A DNA stretch of 64,000 nt from Shinisaurus crocodilurus (GCA_021292165.1 CM037877.1:106267858-106331857); one strand, 5' to 3'. Shown: positions 44,917 to 56,375, numbered from the stretch's first letter. Notes: generated by a model not told the origin, from the letters alone. Program-made: numbers and translations.

Positions 44917-45690
44917 TTTGCGCGCGCAAAAGAGGAAATAAGAGTCGAGACACAGAATGATGGTGAAATTAAGGGCCACATTTATTGATTGGGGGATCTG
45001 GGAAGGGACGAGTGCGGGTGCTAGCTAAAACCGGCTCTCGGCCAGTATACCCTTCAATGGGCGAAACATCCCAATCGGAGGTGTGGCGCTGTAACTCGCC
45101 ACTCCCCAATTTTACACCGTACGGTGTCGGAAGGCCTCCTCCATGTCACCGCACGGGGCCCTGAAACGCCATGCGGGTGAGAGGAATTGGCCTCAAAGGC
45201 GGACCCTGTCTCCCTGGCTGTGCCATGAAACTAGGCTCAGGGTAGGCTAAGGTATCGCCAGTCACCTGAAAGGTGCCGTGGGATGATCACCGAACCCCAC
45301 CCCACTGCCTAAAACCCGCACTTACCGCCAATGTGACCAAATCAGGGAACTACGTAAAACAAAAAAGCACCCAACCCAAGAACACAGTGCAGAGTAGGCG
45401 AAACACGCACACCACCACCAGGCCAATCAGCAATGGTGAGCCAAAATTCCTACTCGGCCCCGTCAACCGGCGACCAGAAATCCCACACTGTGAATTGGGA
45501 GGGAGGGGGGGAGCTGCTTTGAGAAAAGAGGCAGAGGGTGGAGCAACGCTGCCTAATAAAGGCCTCCGTCGCTCCTCCCCCAGCCTTAAGCCCATAGGTG
45601 TTTTCAAAATGAAACAGCCTCAGCTCTCATTCCTCCACGCGCGCAAACAGTCCTCCCACCAACAGCTACGCATTGGTGGGGGAAGGGGGA
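44917..45690 (-). mobile_element. Unclassified element X, copy 2
   Basis: Inverted relative of 40605-41435. Shared blocks (minus-strand reading): ggggccgagtaggaattttg, tttggtcacattgg...ggcggtaagtgcgg, catcccacggcacctttcag and caataaatgtggccct. Substantially diverged, with indels, yet the donor-like site and AATAAA persist. Long frames here (45273-45704) are not recognised. Confidence 0.6.
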
Positions 45691-46729
45691 TTTTGCTGAC
45701 ATAGGCTTTCATGGGGCGGAAAAACCTTGATAATTTTCTAACTGCTGCTCAGAATTTCACCAAACGAATGAAAGGCACACCTCAATCTTTATCCTCCAGG
45801 ATAAATACGTCAGTAGCATTCCGCAGAATTTGAAAGAAATATATGATATGCTGAGCCACAGCTTACAGTAAAAAGTACAAACATGTCAATTTTCAGCACT
45901 TTTTAAACTTGCTGAATCTGTGGCAACTTGCATCAGATTGATTTGAAATTTTGTACAATTGTAGTTCTCATCAGGTAGATAATGGATGCCTACTTTCACA
46001 CTATTATCATTTTTTTTTTATAAGCAGTAGAATTTCAAGGCTTATATTGGTGGATTTTTTAAATTTTATTTTTTTTGCAACTCACCTTAACTAAAGGGGT
46101 ACTCCTGTGCCCCTTTAATATATAGAATGGACAAATTAATCTATTTCTGGTCCATGTCATTTTCACATGTGTTCACTCAGAAGTACATAGCATCCTTTGC
46201 ACATTAATCTGCATTTTAAAAAATCCTCACATTTCTAAACATATTCTTTTCTCACAATACACATTTCTAGAAGTATTGTGATACTTTTCATTTTGAGCCA
46301 AGCACTGAGTCAGAAAATTTGGGAGGTGTGAAAGCCAGTGGATAGCTAAGTTCCAATCCACATTCCCCACATAAACCCATGAGGTGCAGGTCAGGTCAAG
46401 TCATATTCCTCAAGCATCCCTAATTGGAAGGCTCCACACACCAAATGTTCTTTTGACTTCCTTCGTAATTCCATAGATGTTTTATGTGAAGAAACAGAAC
46501 TTCAGGCCAATTTTAGGTGGCAATTCCAAACATAAGGGACATCCCAGTTAGATTCATAAAATACTACATTTTGCACTAAGAAAAGTGGAAGTGGCATTCC
46601 ATTTTCCAAGATATCCAATGAGAGACACAAACTGTGGAAACTACTGAAAGTATACACTGGCAGAAGGCAGGTAGAAATTATCTGAGGCAGACAAGCTAAG
46701 CACTAAGGTGGCTATTTTATGTTATGTGG
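45691..46729. other. No recognisable feature
   Basis: About 1 kb AT-rich. Some tcctcacatttctaaa-type MITE-like motifs near 46210, ends not defined. Confidence 0.5.
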
Positions 46730-47190
46730 CAGGGATGTTCAACCTCTTTCAGCCCATGGGCTGAAATCAGTTTTTGAGAAGCTCTCAGGGGCTGCATTCC
46801 AGTGGAGGGGCCAAAGGGGCAGGTCCCAAAATACCAAAAAGGGCAGCCTAATTTAGCTTAAAGCCCTTACTGACAGTAACTAAGCCTTAGGAGAGGCATC
46901 TCAACCTTTTAGAATGAAAATAACACATGCAAAACCTGGAAGACCACCAAACGGTCAGCAATCAAATTGGAGCCTGAGTTTTGCTTTCTTCTTCCTCCCT
47001 CCCTCCCTATCCTTTTTCCTTTTCTGTCATGTCTTTTAGATTGTAAGCCTGAGGGCAGGGACTGTCTAATATTGATCTTTGTAATCCACTCTGGGAGCCT
47101 TTTTGGCTGAAGACTGGGGTAAAAAAATGCTGTAACTAAATAAATAAATAAATCATGTGGGCTGTACTTGGTCCTCTGCTATAGACCAAT
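46730..47190. mobile_element. hAT MITE, longer type, with nested LINE tail
   Basis: cagggatgttcaacctcttt start; ttaaagcccttactgacagt shared with 18372. A LINE tail (46975-47152) interrupts it. The far end (ggctgtacttggtcctctgc) is truncated. Confidence 0.65.
46975..47152 (+). mobile_element. LINE 3' tail (L2/L3-like), copy 3
   Basis: tcttttagattgtaagcctg, agggcagggactgtc, ctgggagcctttttggctga and (AAATA)n. Confidence 0.65.
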
Positions 47191-48301
47191 TAACAAGCTT
47201 TTAAAGCCACTTTGCATTTTGAGGCCAACATTTTCACTGAGGACTGAGGTGATAGAAAAGTGTATGGCCTGTACTATTTGAGATGGAAGGGGGAGAGGCT
47301 CACATAAATTGAATGCTCACCGATACAGAATGTTCCCTCCACATAGAGAAAAATAAATATATGTCGGTGGCTGAGGAAAGAGAAGATCTAAGCAAACCAT
47401 GACTGTGACATGCTAATTCTTTGTTCGTTCTTCTTTTTTAGATGGAAGAAATTATTTCATATGAAGGAACATTAAACCCTGCAAAGACCCCACCTGCAGT
47501 GAAAAATTGTATTGTCCAGAGGCAAATTTACCACCTCAGTGCAAATGCATGAGTCAGCATTGCAATGGATCCATGGAAACCAACCTCTGGTGCCTGAAAT
47601 TTCCCTCGTGGTCATTGCCTGCTCATTAATCATCTAATCAAATCTTTGGATTTGCCTGACTTAACAGGAGATGGCTTGTTAATGCTTCTTAACACTTGTG
47701 AATGATAAGAAAGGCATCTGCTGCTACTTTTTTGTACTGGTGGTGGTGGGGGAACCATCCTTCTTTCATTTTTCACATAAAATACTTGATTTTTGCCAGG
47801 ATAATTCTCTGGCTGCTCCAGGAAATGACATGGTATCTAATACTGAGACAGATCTGCAGTCCAGATAACAGGATATTTTTCGACACTATTCAGTTATAAG
47901 CAACACACAGACAGCTGAGATTGTAAAATAGAGATGTATGAAAGGGAGTTTAGCATGCATCTTTGAGCAGCAGCGTACTCCATGAATGCAAAAGGGAATC
48001 CAATCAGTACTCACAGGTTTTCTATTCATCAAAAAACAGGAAGCCTATGGGATATATCTGTCCATTTTTGCTGTCCTTAATGGTGCTCAAAATCTGCTTG
48101 CAAGATCTGCCGGCTGTGTGATAATATCTAGTCTTGTGTAAATGTTATTAGGGCTATTCCTCCTCCCCCAATGGGCATGGCTTTGAGGTCCTATCTAGCC
48201 CTTTAATTCTAGGATTTTGCAATCCTACTTAGGAACATGTTTTTCAAGAGGTACATTTTAAAGAGGGGAAGAGTTCAACACACACACACCCCAAAGAGAA
48301 C
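47191..48301. other. No repeat recognised
   Basis: Possibly host single-copy. A strong acceptor-like tract ttcgttcttcttttttag|atg ends at 47441, but the following frame stops soon and no donor-bounded exon is convincing. Confidence 0.45.
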
Positions 48302-48309
48302 TGCTAGAG

Positions 48310-48863
48310 CCAGGATAGACAACCTGGCGGCTGTCAGATCATGTTTTGGACTACAACTCCCATCACCATGGCTAACTGTCAGGAATTATGGGAGTTGGAG
48401 GGATGGGTAGAAATTCATCTGGTTTGCATTTCAATGCGAATTTAACACATTTCAAATTTTCTCAAACCAGTATGCGAACCAAAACTGAGTTATCCTTTGA
48501 AATTTGGCTTTCTCTGAATTTTGCAATGGAGTTCACACAAAAATGCATGAAAGTAATGTTCAGCAATATATATTAGAAAAATTGCTTGCAACAGATGTGC
48601 GTATTAGGCAAAACTGAGTACAAAACCGCATGTATTGGGAGAAATGTGTACAACACTGCACATGAAATTTCATGAGAACCTGTTTGGGAGGGGGGATCTA
48701 CATGTTGGATGACCCAAACTGAAGATTAGGAAAATTCTCAAAGTTTGGGCCAAACTGAACTCATTATTGGAAAAATGAGAAACAGAGAACCCAAAATTGA
48801 CAAATTTGGCCATCCTGAGTTGTAATCCAAGATATCTAGAAGGCAGTAGGTTGCCCACACTTG
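48310..48863. mobile_element. hAT MITE (~129 bp) split by MITE B3
   Basis: tgctagag (48302-48309) and tgttagag (48864-48871) match 7/8. Left half to ~48399, right half from 48817. Removing the insert and its duplication leaves ~129 bp, matching the 126-136-bp family. Confidence 0.8.
48400..48816 (+). mobile_element. MITE family B, copy B3, nested
   Basis: gagttgga (48392-48399) and gagttgta (48817-48824) match 7/8 and are the duplicated hAT MITE target. Ends gggatgggtagaaattc and aaatttggccatcct. An 8-bp TSD suggests that family B is hAT-type rather than TA-type. Confidence 0.75.
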
Positions 48864-48871
48864 TGTTAGAG

Positions 48872-49129
48872 AGAGTACCATTGCCAGATTTTCTACTCAT
48901 TTAAAAAAAAAAAATTAAAAATTTTTCAAACACTATATAAGACAACTATAACATACATAAAACTTATATAGTGCTCCCGTCACCACGGGAAGATTTTCCA
49001 TTCATACCACAGACCTTTATTTGCTCCTTGGTTAGCAACTGGAAAAGGCAAACTGGTCAGATTTCACCTTGGGGCCTGCAGTCGCTAATCCACTACTGTA
49101 TATTAGATCAAAATAGTTATATGTTAGTT
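48872..49129. other. No recognisable feature
   Basis: Short spacer with poly-A. Confidence 0.5.
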
Positions 49130-49492
49130 CAGGGGAGGGCAACTTTGGGAGGTCTGTGGGCCATTTTTGCCCCCCACACTCCACCTTGCAGGCCGCACCT
49201 CCCCCCTGTGTCACCCCAAAAATAATTAGATAAACAAAAACAATTTTAAAATGGCCTCCAGAGTGACAACAGAGCACCGACAGCATCAAACTGAGCTTGT
49301 CCGCAAGAAAATGTTGATGCTTTTGGTGCTCCATAATAGTTATCAAGCAGTAAAAGGTTTAAAAAAAAGCTTCCAAAAGACCACTCTGGGTGCCATTTTG
49401 GTTTTTTGTTAGTTTGTTTTCCATTTGGGGTGGCAGCGGTGGCCACAGCAAGGGCTGAATGAGGCCTACGGCCTGCACATTGCCCACCCCTA
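49130..49492. mobile_element. hAT MITE, longer type
   Basis: caggggagggcaactttggg ... cacattgcccacccc ends. Flanks tgttagtt and tgttaaag match 6/8. Different interior from 18372. Confidence 0.7.
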
Positions 49493-50301
49493 TGTTAAAG
49501 TAACCAAAAAAACACAATGTGCGACAGTGTTGCTGCTCATCAATCAAATGAAATTCGCTCTAAGAAGCATGGCAGCTTTACCATTTCCAATTTTGGGGGG
49601 GCAAGCTTAAGATGATTTTTATACTCTCCCAATCCCTTTTATACTCTCCCAATGCTCTTTATATATCTGTTTGGCTTAATATTGTACCGTTTTCTGTGTT
49701 AACACTTCTCCTGACTTTCAGCCAATCTCTTCTTTTTAAGCGTATCTTTTTTTTCCCCTCCAAAAGCCAAATGTACTGTTCATATAATCTTCTTTTTATA
49801 TTCAGCACCTACTCAAAATTCAGGATTCAAGGGCTACAATCTCATACATATCTAAGCAATGATGTACATGTCAGAATTGCCAACCGTATAATCCCCTCTA
49901 TTTCCAATATGCAGGTTGCGAGTGACATTGCTTACACAGCCAAACTGCACCACCCATGCACAAGAGGGAGGCGTTCGTAGGCATGAGGGGATCGCAAAGG
50001 TTTGTAGAAGTACAAAAGAAAGTTCAAGAAAAAGACACTACAGGGGGAGGGGACCAATGAGGACTGACAGTGCTCAGTGACCATGGGATACTGATTGACT
50101 ATTGGGGTGGGGAAATCTGCCCAGAACAAGGCAGAGGTAGGTGGAATGGAATGGAATCCTAAGTGGCAACACTTCACACTGCAACATTTTACTGCAGGTC
50201 GCACCCCTATCACGTAAAGGAAAATTTGAAGTGAATTTATAGACTTCTCTCAGGTGCAACCTCCCGTGAACATCAAGAGACGTCCAGTGTTTTTTTTGTA
50301 A
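49493..50301. other. No recognisable feature
   Basis: Unassigned. tatactctcccaat is tandemly repeated near 49620-49650. Confidence 0.5.
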
Positions 50302-50520
50302 ATGACTATATTTTTATCCCAACTTTTTTCCTCTTGCAAGGCAGCTTTCATGGTCCTCCTCCTCTCCATTTTATCCTCACAACAAGCCTGTGGGGTAGGT
50401 TAGGCTGAGAGTCAGTGACTGGCTAAAGTCACCCAGTGAGCTTCATGGCCGAATGGGGACTAGAACCTGGGTCTCCCGAGTCCCAGTCCAACACTCTAAC
50501 TATGCCACACTGACTCTCTA
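50302..50520 (-). mobile_element. SINE-A, older copy
   Basis: ctctccattttatcctcaca, ggtaggttaggctgagagtc and gagtcccagtccaacactct. The gccgcctt block is eroded. Confidence 0.8.
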
Positions 50521-50736
50521 GTTTTGATAAGCATAGCAATCTTTTTAGTGGACTGTATATCTGTTGTTAGACACTAGATTTTCGATGCAGAGAAATCCAA
50601 TACCTATTTGAATTAGGGAAGCTTCTAAAATTTCTCCCACAAATTTCATGAAATTTTGGAGTTTAATTTCACATTACCTGGTTTTGTTACCAAAGTGGGA
50701 CTGAAACATGAGAAAATAATCTGCAGTACCATTAAA

Positions 50737-50781
<45 letters not shown>

Positions 50782-51071
50782 CAGAATTGATACACACACA
50801 CACGAATGAATGTTTTACAGAATGTTGTACATGAGCAGTCACTGCTTTCAGTTTTGTCATGCCTCCTATTGATACAATGATAAAAAAAATTGCAAACAAA
50901 CAGACAGCAACCTTGATGTGTCTGTGCATATGGTTCTGTGTATCAATATTGTTTCTGTGTGGTGCTTTATCAATGTGCAGGAGTGTGTGAGGGCATCAGT
51001 AAGACACTAGAATTTATTTATGCCATTTGCATGATGTCCCATAACATAAAGCTCACAACAGCTTACAATAA
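50521..51071. other. Unassigned; (CT)n(TA)n at 50736-50781
   Basis: Compound microsatellite, otherwise nothing supported. Confidence 0.5.
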
Positions 51072-51375
51072 GTGATGGGAGAGAAATTTGCTCGGTCCAC
51101 ATTATAAGGCGAACTAATTCGGGGTTGCCAGACCAATATGCGAGTTAGAACACAGTTATCCTTTGGATTGCACAATTCCCCGAATTTTGAAATGCAGTTC
51201 TCAGATCAAAAAAATTGCATGGTGAAATGGGTATATTAGGGAAAGTTGTGTACAAAATGTGCACATTACAGAAAGGTGCATCCAAAAAAAAAGATGTATA
51301 TTAGGGGAGGCTGCACACAAAAATAAATGTGATTTTTTAAAAAAAATATCACAGGATGATGCAGAAATTGGATAG
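51072..51375 (+). mobile_element. MITE family B, copy B4
   Basis: gatgggagagaaatttgctc start and spaced gtgcacatta/aaatgtgcac motifs. Ends approximate. Confidence 0.45.
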
Positions 51376-51604
51376 AATGGACTTATGATTTAATTAATAA
51401 TTATATTTCTATACTGCCCATTAGCTAAAGCTCTCTGGGTGGCTCACAAAAAATTAAAACCCTAAAATACAACATGATAAAACATAATAGAAACCCTTTA
51501 ACATACAGAAGTTTTAAACAGTTTGAAATAACAAAAAAACAAACAAACCAAAAACCCCAAACCCCAACTAACAATGAACTACTACGACCCAATTAAACAA
51601 CTAA
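51376..51604 (-). mobile_element. L2-type LINE 3' tail
   Basis: On the plus strand: atttctatactgcccattag and aaagctctctgggtggctca followed by A-rich sequence. Antisense, resembling 31263. Confidence 0.5.
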
Positions 51605-52591
51605 CATTAAAAAGTCTCATCATATGCCTGGGCGTAGAGGAAAGTATTAACCTGGCACCAAAAAGATCACAATGTTGGTGCCAGGCCATTCCACAATCAG
51701 GAGGCCAATGTTAAGAAGGCCCCTGTTGCCATCCTCCAAAGTTCCCTTGGAGGAGGCACTTGGACGAGAGTCTCAGATGTTGATCATGTGAGTAGGTTCA
51801 TACCGGAAGAGGCCTTACGCCAGGTATTGTGGTCCCAAAACATAGTTCTAAATCAGCACCTTGAATTGGGCTCGGAAACATACAAGTAGCCAGTGTAAGC
51901 CGGGCAGGCCACAATCACTGTTATATCTTCAGAATTCTAGTCCCTGCTATCAATTCCCCCCCCCATTTTGCACAAAGTACAGCTTCTGAATCATCTTCAA
52001 AGGCAGCCCCTTGTAGAGCACATTGCTGTAATCTAACTTGGAGGTTACCAAAACATAAGACTACTGAAGCCAAGTTATCCCTGTCCAGATAGGGGTGTAG
52101 CTGGGCCACCACCTGAAGCTGGTAGAAGGCTCTCCATTCCACTGAGGCCACCTGAGCGTCCAGTGACAATGACGACTTCAGAAGAAGAACCACCAAGCTA
52201 TGAACCTGCTCCTTCAGGAGGAATGTAATCCCAGCCAAAACACCATACATTTGGTCAGAAGCAGCACCCACTAACAGCATTTCAGCCTTGTATGAATTGA
52301 GTTTCAGTTTATTAGCCCTTATCCAATTCATTGTTGCAGCTGGGCACTAATCTAGCATATCCACAACCTCACCTGATGAAGATAAAAAGGAGAAATAGAG
52401 CTGTATGTTATCAGCAGACTGATGGTAACACACTCCAAGACTCTGGATAAGCCCACTCAATGGCTTCATGTAGATGTTAAATAGCAGGAGGAGAAAACCA
52501 AGCAGAACCCCATACTGAAGAATCCATGGGGCTGAGCAAGCACCAACTTCTGGAGCTGGCCATCCACATAGGAGTGAAATCATTGTAATAG
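51605..52591 (-). mobile_element. L2-group LINE, reverse transcriptase fragment
   Basis: The minus strand gives LLLFNIYMKPLSGLIQSLGV then CYHQSADNIQLYF, an altered YADD box (SADN, so catalytically dead), then NWIRANKLKLNSYKAEMLLV, LKEQVHSLVVLLLKSSLSLD, and YQLQVVAQLHPYLDRDNLAS, all in the order of L2-group RT palm and thumb. A frame change separates 52347-52598 from 51921-52331. The 3' half reaches ~51605. Old and inactive. Confidence 0.85.
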
Positions 52592-52747
52592 GATTCATAG
52601 ATCATAGAGCTGGAAGGAGCCTACAAGGCTATCGAGTCCAACCCCCTGCTCAATGCAGGAAACTAGAGGAGGGGTGTCCCATCCAAGTAACAACCAGGCC
52701 TGACCCAGCTTAGCTTTCCACACTCAGACAAGCTGAGCCAGCATAAG
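52592..52747 (-). mobile_element. 5S rRNA-CR1 chimeric SINE, copy 4
   Basis: Plus-strand reading: attcatagatcatagagctg, gcctacaaggctatcgagtc, then ggaaactagaggagggg and inverted 5S core cctgacccagcttagctttc. It sits at the edge of the L2 fragment. Confidence 0.85.
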
Positions 52748-53329
52748 TACTAGCCCTCACTGCCATTTCAGACACTCGCCCCAGAAGGATACTGATATCC
52801 TGTGGAGACTCCCTCTGGTAGAAGGAAGGAGCTGATTTCTGCTGATTTTTACTGATTTCCCCCTTTCTCTGCAACCCCAAAACACCTCCCATACTTTTCT
52901 GGAGGGACCCCCATGCCTCCAGAGCAGCTTCTCAGAAGGCACAGGGGCCTGCAGGGGGAAGGAGGAATCAGTGAAAATCACCTTCCCACTCCACTATAAT
53001 GGGAGCATACCATGAGTGAATAATGCTGGATCCAACTCTATAATTTTATTGTGTGGCAAGAAGTAACATTTGCAATTTCTTTCATAGACACAAACATGTC
53101 TGAAGCTGGCTTGGCTATGCATTTAGCAGGGGATGCCAGTGAGTATCAGGAGCTATCCAGGGTGCTTTATGGTGGTGAACTTATTTTGGGGATGGAGTTC
53201 AGCACCATGGATAGCTCCTATAAAGCTCAGAATAAAAGCTGCAATGGATAAGGAGCCCCACTGACATAGGAGTTGCCAGCCTCCCCTGGCATTTAGCCTC
53301 AAAAATGAGGCTAAAGATATGCCTCTGCC
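52748..53329. other. No recognisable feature
   Basis: Unassigned. Confidence 0.5.
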
Positions 53330-54075
53330 TTATTGTCCAGCTAAGGCTGGGTCAGGCTCAGCCTAGGACCAACTATGAGTAAATCCATTAGCAAGTCAGC
53401 AGACAGGCAAAAGGTCAAACACAGTTGTATCAGTCCAGCAAGAGCGCAGTTCAAAGCAGGAGAAGTCAGTATGCAGGCAAAGGTCAAGAGCACACAGGAT
53501 TACCAGTCAAGAATGAGAATTCCAAGACCAGTTTCTGAGGCATGGCCAAGGTCAAAACACAGATCAGCAGTCCAAAACAAATGCAGTCTAAAGAAAAGGG
53601 TGTCTAGCAGGAGTCCAAAGGTCCGCAGCACATATGATCAGCAGGGAAGCAACTAGGAGCTGTGGTAAAGTGGAAACTGGTACCATTGAGAGTTTATGTT
53701 GGAGCTTCCAGAACCCCACCCAGGACTCGGCTGTATCACGGCAGAGACTTCTGTAAGAAGTCCTCCTCATCAGGAGGGCCCTACTCAGGAAGAGTCCTTT
53801 ACTCATGAGGAGCCCCTCTTCAGTAAGCAAGCACTCCTTTGCCTGGCCACTGTCCTATCCTGAATCTTATGGCATTGGCATTCTCGGGGTTTAGGTGGTG
53901 GGCCAGCATCTCCCATGACGAGGCAGATCTGAAGGCATTACCATCGAGGACCCAAGACAGTCTTGGGCAGTACCAGGGTCCTTTGAGGTGACCTGTTCCC
54001 TGGGGACATCTGTCGCTGAAGTTTCAATATCTTGCTCAGTTGAGGAATCCTCCAGGGGAGTCATGGCCATGGCAC
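53330..54075 (-). other. Possible LTR-retrotransposon remnant
   Basis: The minus strand has repeated tttgacctttgcctg-like tracts and a ~60-codon frame (around 54065-53890) rich in S, T, E and D before a stop. Composition recalls untranslated leaders of LTR elements, but no RT, protease, LTR pair or TSD is visible. Weak call. Confidence 0.2.
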
Positions 54076-54078
54076 TTA

Positions 54079-54388
54079 TATTAAGACCATTGGTCCATCT
54101 AGACTAGCCTTTCCTAACCTTGGGTCCCCAGAAGTTGTTGGACTACAACTCCCATAACCTCTGACCATTTGCCATGCTGGCTGAGGATGATGGGAGTTGT
54201 GCTCAAACAACAAATGGGGACCCAAGGACAATCCAGACCAATATTACGTACTTTGACTGTCTGCAGCTCTCCAAGGTTAGAGGTAGTGGCCCTTTCTAGC
54301 CCTTTCTTCCAAAGATACCAGTGATTGAATCCAGGACTGTTTACATGCAAAGCACGAATGTTGGCACTGAGCTATGCCCCCCTTAAGA
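54079..54388 (-). mobile_element. SINE-B, antisense, split by hAT MITE
   Basis: gaccattggtccatctag (tail side) and ctgtctgcagctctccaagg ... tgattgaatccaggactg, catgcaaagcacgaatgttg (inverted tRNA-like head). The hAT MITE at 54106 interrupts it. Confidence 0.75.
54106..54231. mobile_element. hAT MITE, 126 bp, nested in SINE-B
   Basis: Flanks tctagact (54098-54105) and tccagacc (54232-54239) match 6/8, C/T differences only. Internal aaccttgggtccccag pairs with tggggacccaagg. Its right terminus is shortened. Confidence 0.75.
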
Positions 54389-54986
54389 TTGATGATGGCT
54401 AAGTAATACAGATGGCAACTGGGGAAGAGCTCTGCAGCCCTGCTTGTTCCAGGAATGCAGTGGTAGCTACTATGCTATTTGACTCTGCTTGCAGCTGCAG
54501 GATGGGAGCCTCATTCAGCATATCGTTAAAGTTTTCTGTACCAAGACAACACTACTTTAAAAACAGTTGACACAGAAGTATAGAAAGTTTAATTAAATGT
54601 GGTACAGCTCATTAGCCTTGATGCTATATAGATAAACACAGCATAAGGAGAAATTATATTTGGAACATAACTCTTCTGATCTATTTGGGAAGCTTGCTTC
54701 TGCTGATCCATCAGTCCTTAACTCTTTGGAAAGCTAAGGACACTATCCAGCCAAAGTTAAGTGCTTTTTCACATCACTTTGATTTCATCAGGAGAGTCTT
54801 AACTTTCCTATAGAAACCAGACATATTTAAGTTCTTTTGGATTGTGCCTTAATTTTCCCCCCTGCAGTTATGCAATACACATACTTCTCACTTATGTTCC
54901 TCCCTCCTATAGCCTTCCTAGTTCTTGCATGTAAGCCCCCTCCCAAAAATGAGTGGAATTCCAGAAATGTTCACAAACAAAAGAAT
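54389..54986. other. No recognisable feature
   Basis: AT-rich and unassigned. Confidence 0.5.
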
Positions 54987-54991
54987 GCCAT

Positions 54992-55614
54992 TGTCAAGGT
55001 TCCACTACCGCAGGGACCCCTTGATCTGTCTTTGGGAGATATCTGCCTCTCCCCAAAGACCCAGTCCTTTGCCTGCTTCCCCCAGTAACGTGGGTGTAGG
55101 CTGTAGGCGTGTGAATAAGTCACTCCAAACTCCAGGGTACACAACAAACTTTACTTATAGTAGTAGGGAAATTACTTAATAGAGTGGTTTTAAATCAAAA
55201 GCAGGTATGATAAAATAAAACAAACAAACAAACAGTCCAATGATCTCTAGTTTAACTTCAGTCTACCTAATTCCTATGCAGTCAGCTAGCCAAGTTCTCT
55301 TTCTCGCTCTCTGCTTCTCTCTCTGCTGTTTCTCTCTGCTGCTCAGCACACACTCTCCAACTGCTAGCTGACCACACCCCACATATATAGTCCTCCCAGG
55401 AATGGAAGGTTATAACCATGTGACCCTGCACTGGAGAACTGATTCTAAACTTCTATTGGGTAACTTAAAACTCTCAAACTCCCCCTCCCATCCAAGTGTT
55501 TGGGCCTTCAGGCTTCACTACTTGAGGGAAGTGTTTGGGCCTTCAGGCTTCAACAAACTGAAGCCTGTGTAGGCCTCAACAAACCCAATCCTGTGTAGGC
55601 CTCAATCCATCACA
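54992..55614 (-). mobile_element. Solo LTR (623 bp), perfect 5-bp TSD
   Basis: gccat at 54987-54991 and 55615-55619. Minus-strand reading starts tgtgatggattgaggcc and ends ggaaccttgaca (TG...CA). It has a TATA box actatatatgtgg near 55385 and CCAAT-like ccaatagaag near 55455. A tandem duplication of gtgtttgggccttcaggctt lies at ~55496-55550 in the upstream (U3) part, as is common for LTR enhancers. No internal genes. Confidence 0.85.
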
Positions 55615-55619
55615 GCCAT

Positions 55620-56367
55620 CCAGTTAGATTCCCAGACAAGATACCAAATTGTACCCATTGAAAGAAAAGCCGTTTTCTTAAAGCAATGGTGAATCCTATA
55701 TTTGGATCAACACACTCATGCCTGTAGTGGCCATACACAAATTCCCATTTGTAATCAATGCAATTGAACATCTTTTCTAATGCCCCTTAATTGTATTAGC
55801 AGTCAATAATTTCCTTGTTCCACACACACTGAACACTCTGACTCGTCTAAGACAGCATTTAATGAACACCTGTAAACTTACTATATTTGACCGTGCAAAT
55901 TGTATTCTTCCAAATCGATCCTTTTATTTACTTTTCACCTCCTCTTCAGGAAAAAAAAGGCAGTAAGTAAGTGGGAAGATTCAACTGCAGCCTCCTTGAA
56001 TGATAAATACAGTTGATGTGCTCTGCATCTTTAAATCTCCTGGTGCATCAGGAAAGGAAGCAACCATAGTTCATCTCACCTCTTCCTCCCTGGGTTTTGT
56101 CATGCTTGTTCTGCACCCCACCCCCACCACACACACTGCTTTTAGGAGTGCCATACAACAGGATCTCGAAAGGAAGGGGCAGGAGAACCTGTGGCTTCTT
56201 CATCTCCTGACACAGAAGATGTTAAAAGCCATGGGCACATCTCTGGCTTGTAACCTGGCAACTCTCCCAATAAGTCATAGATGCATCTATATGCCAACAG
56301 AAGATAAAGAATGCATATTTTACCCTGGGTGGATGGATATCATTTTAGATGGAAGTAGGAAAAGAGT
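55620..56367. other. No recognisable feature
   Basis: The frame 56000-56464 has no recognised domain and runs into a MITE. Confidence 0.5.
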
Positions 56368-56375
56368 CCTTAGAA

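Noticed and set aside
45273..45704. 143-codon frame as a coding gene in element X copy 2
   Set aside because: Not preserved in the homologous copy at 40605 and no domain visible.
47430..47560. Possible exon after a strong polypyrimidine-AG
   Set aside because: The downstream frame closes quickly and no donor or homologous protein is apparent.
4000..50800. CRISPR-like arrays
   Set aside because: Tandem arrays here are microsatellites with no spacers; the sequence is eukaryotic.
54837..55179. Open frames overlapping 54992-55179
   Set aside because: They cross the boundary of a TSD-defined solo LTR and have no domain.
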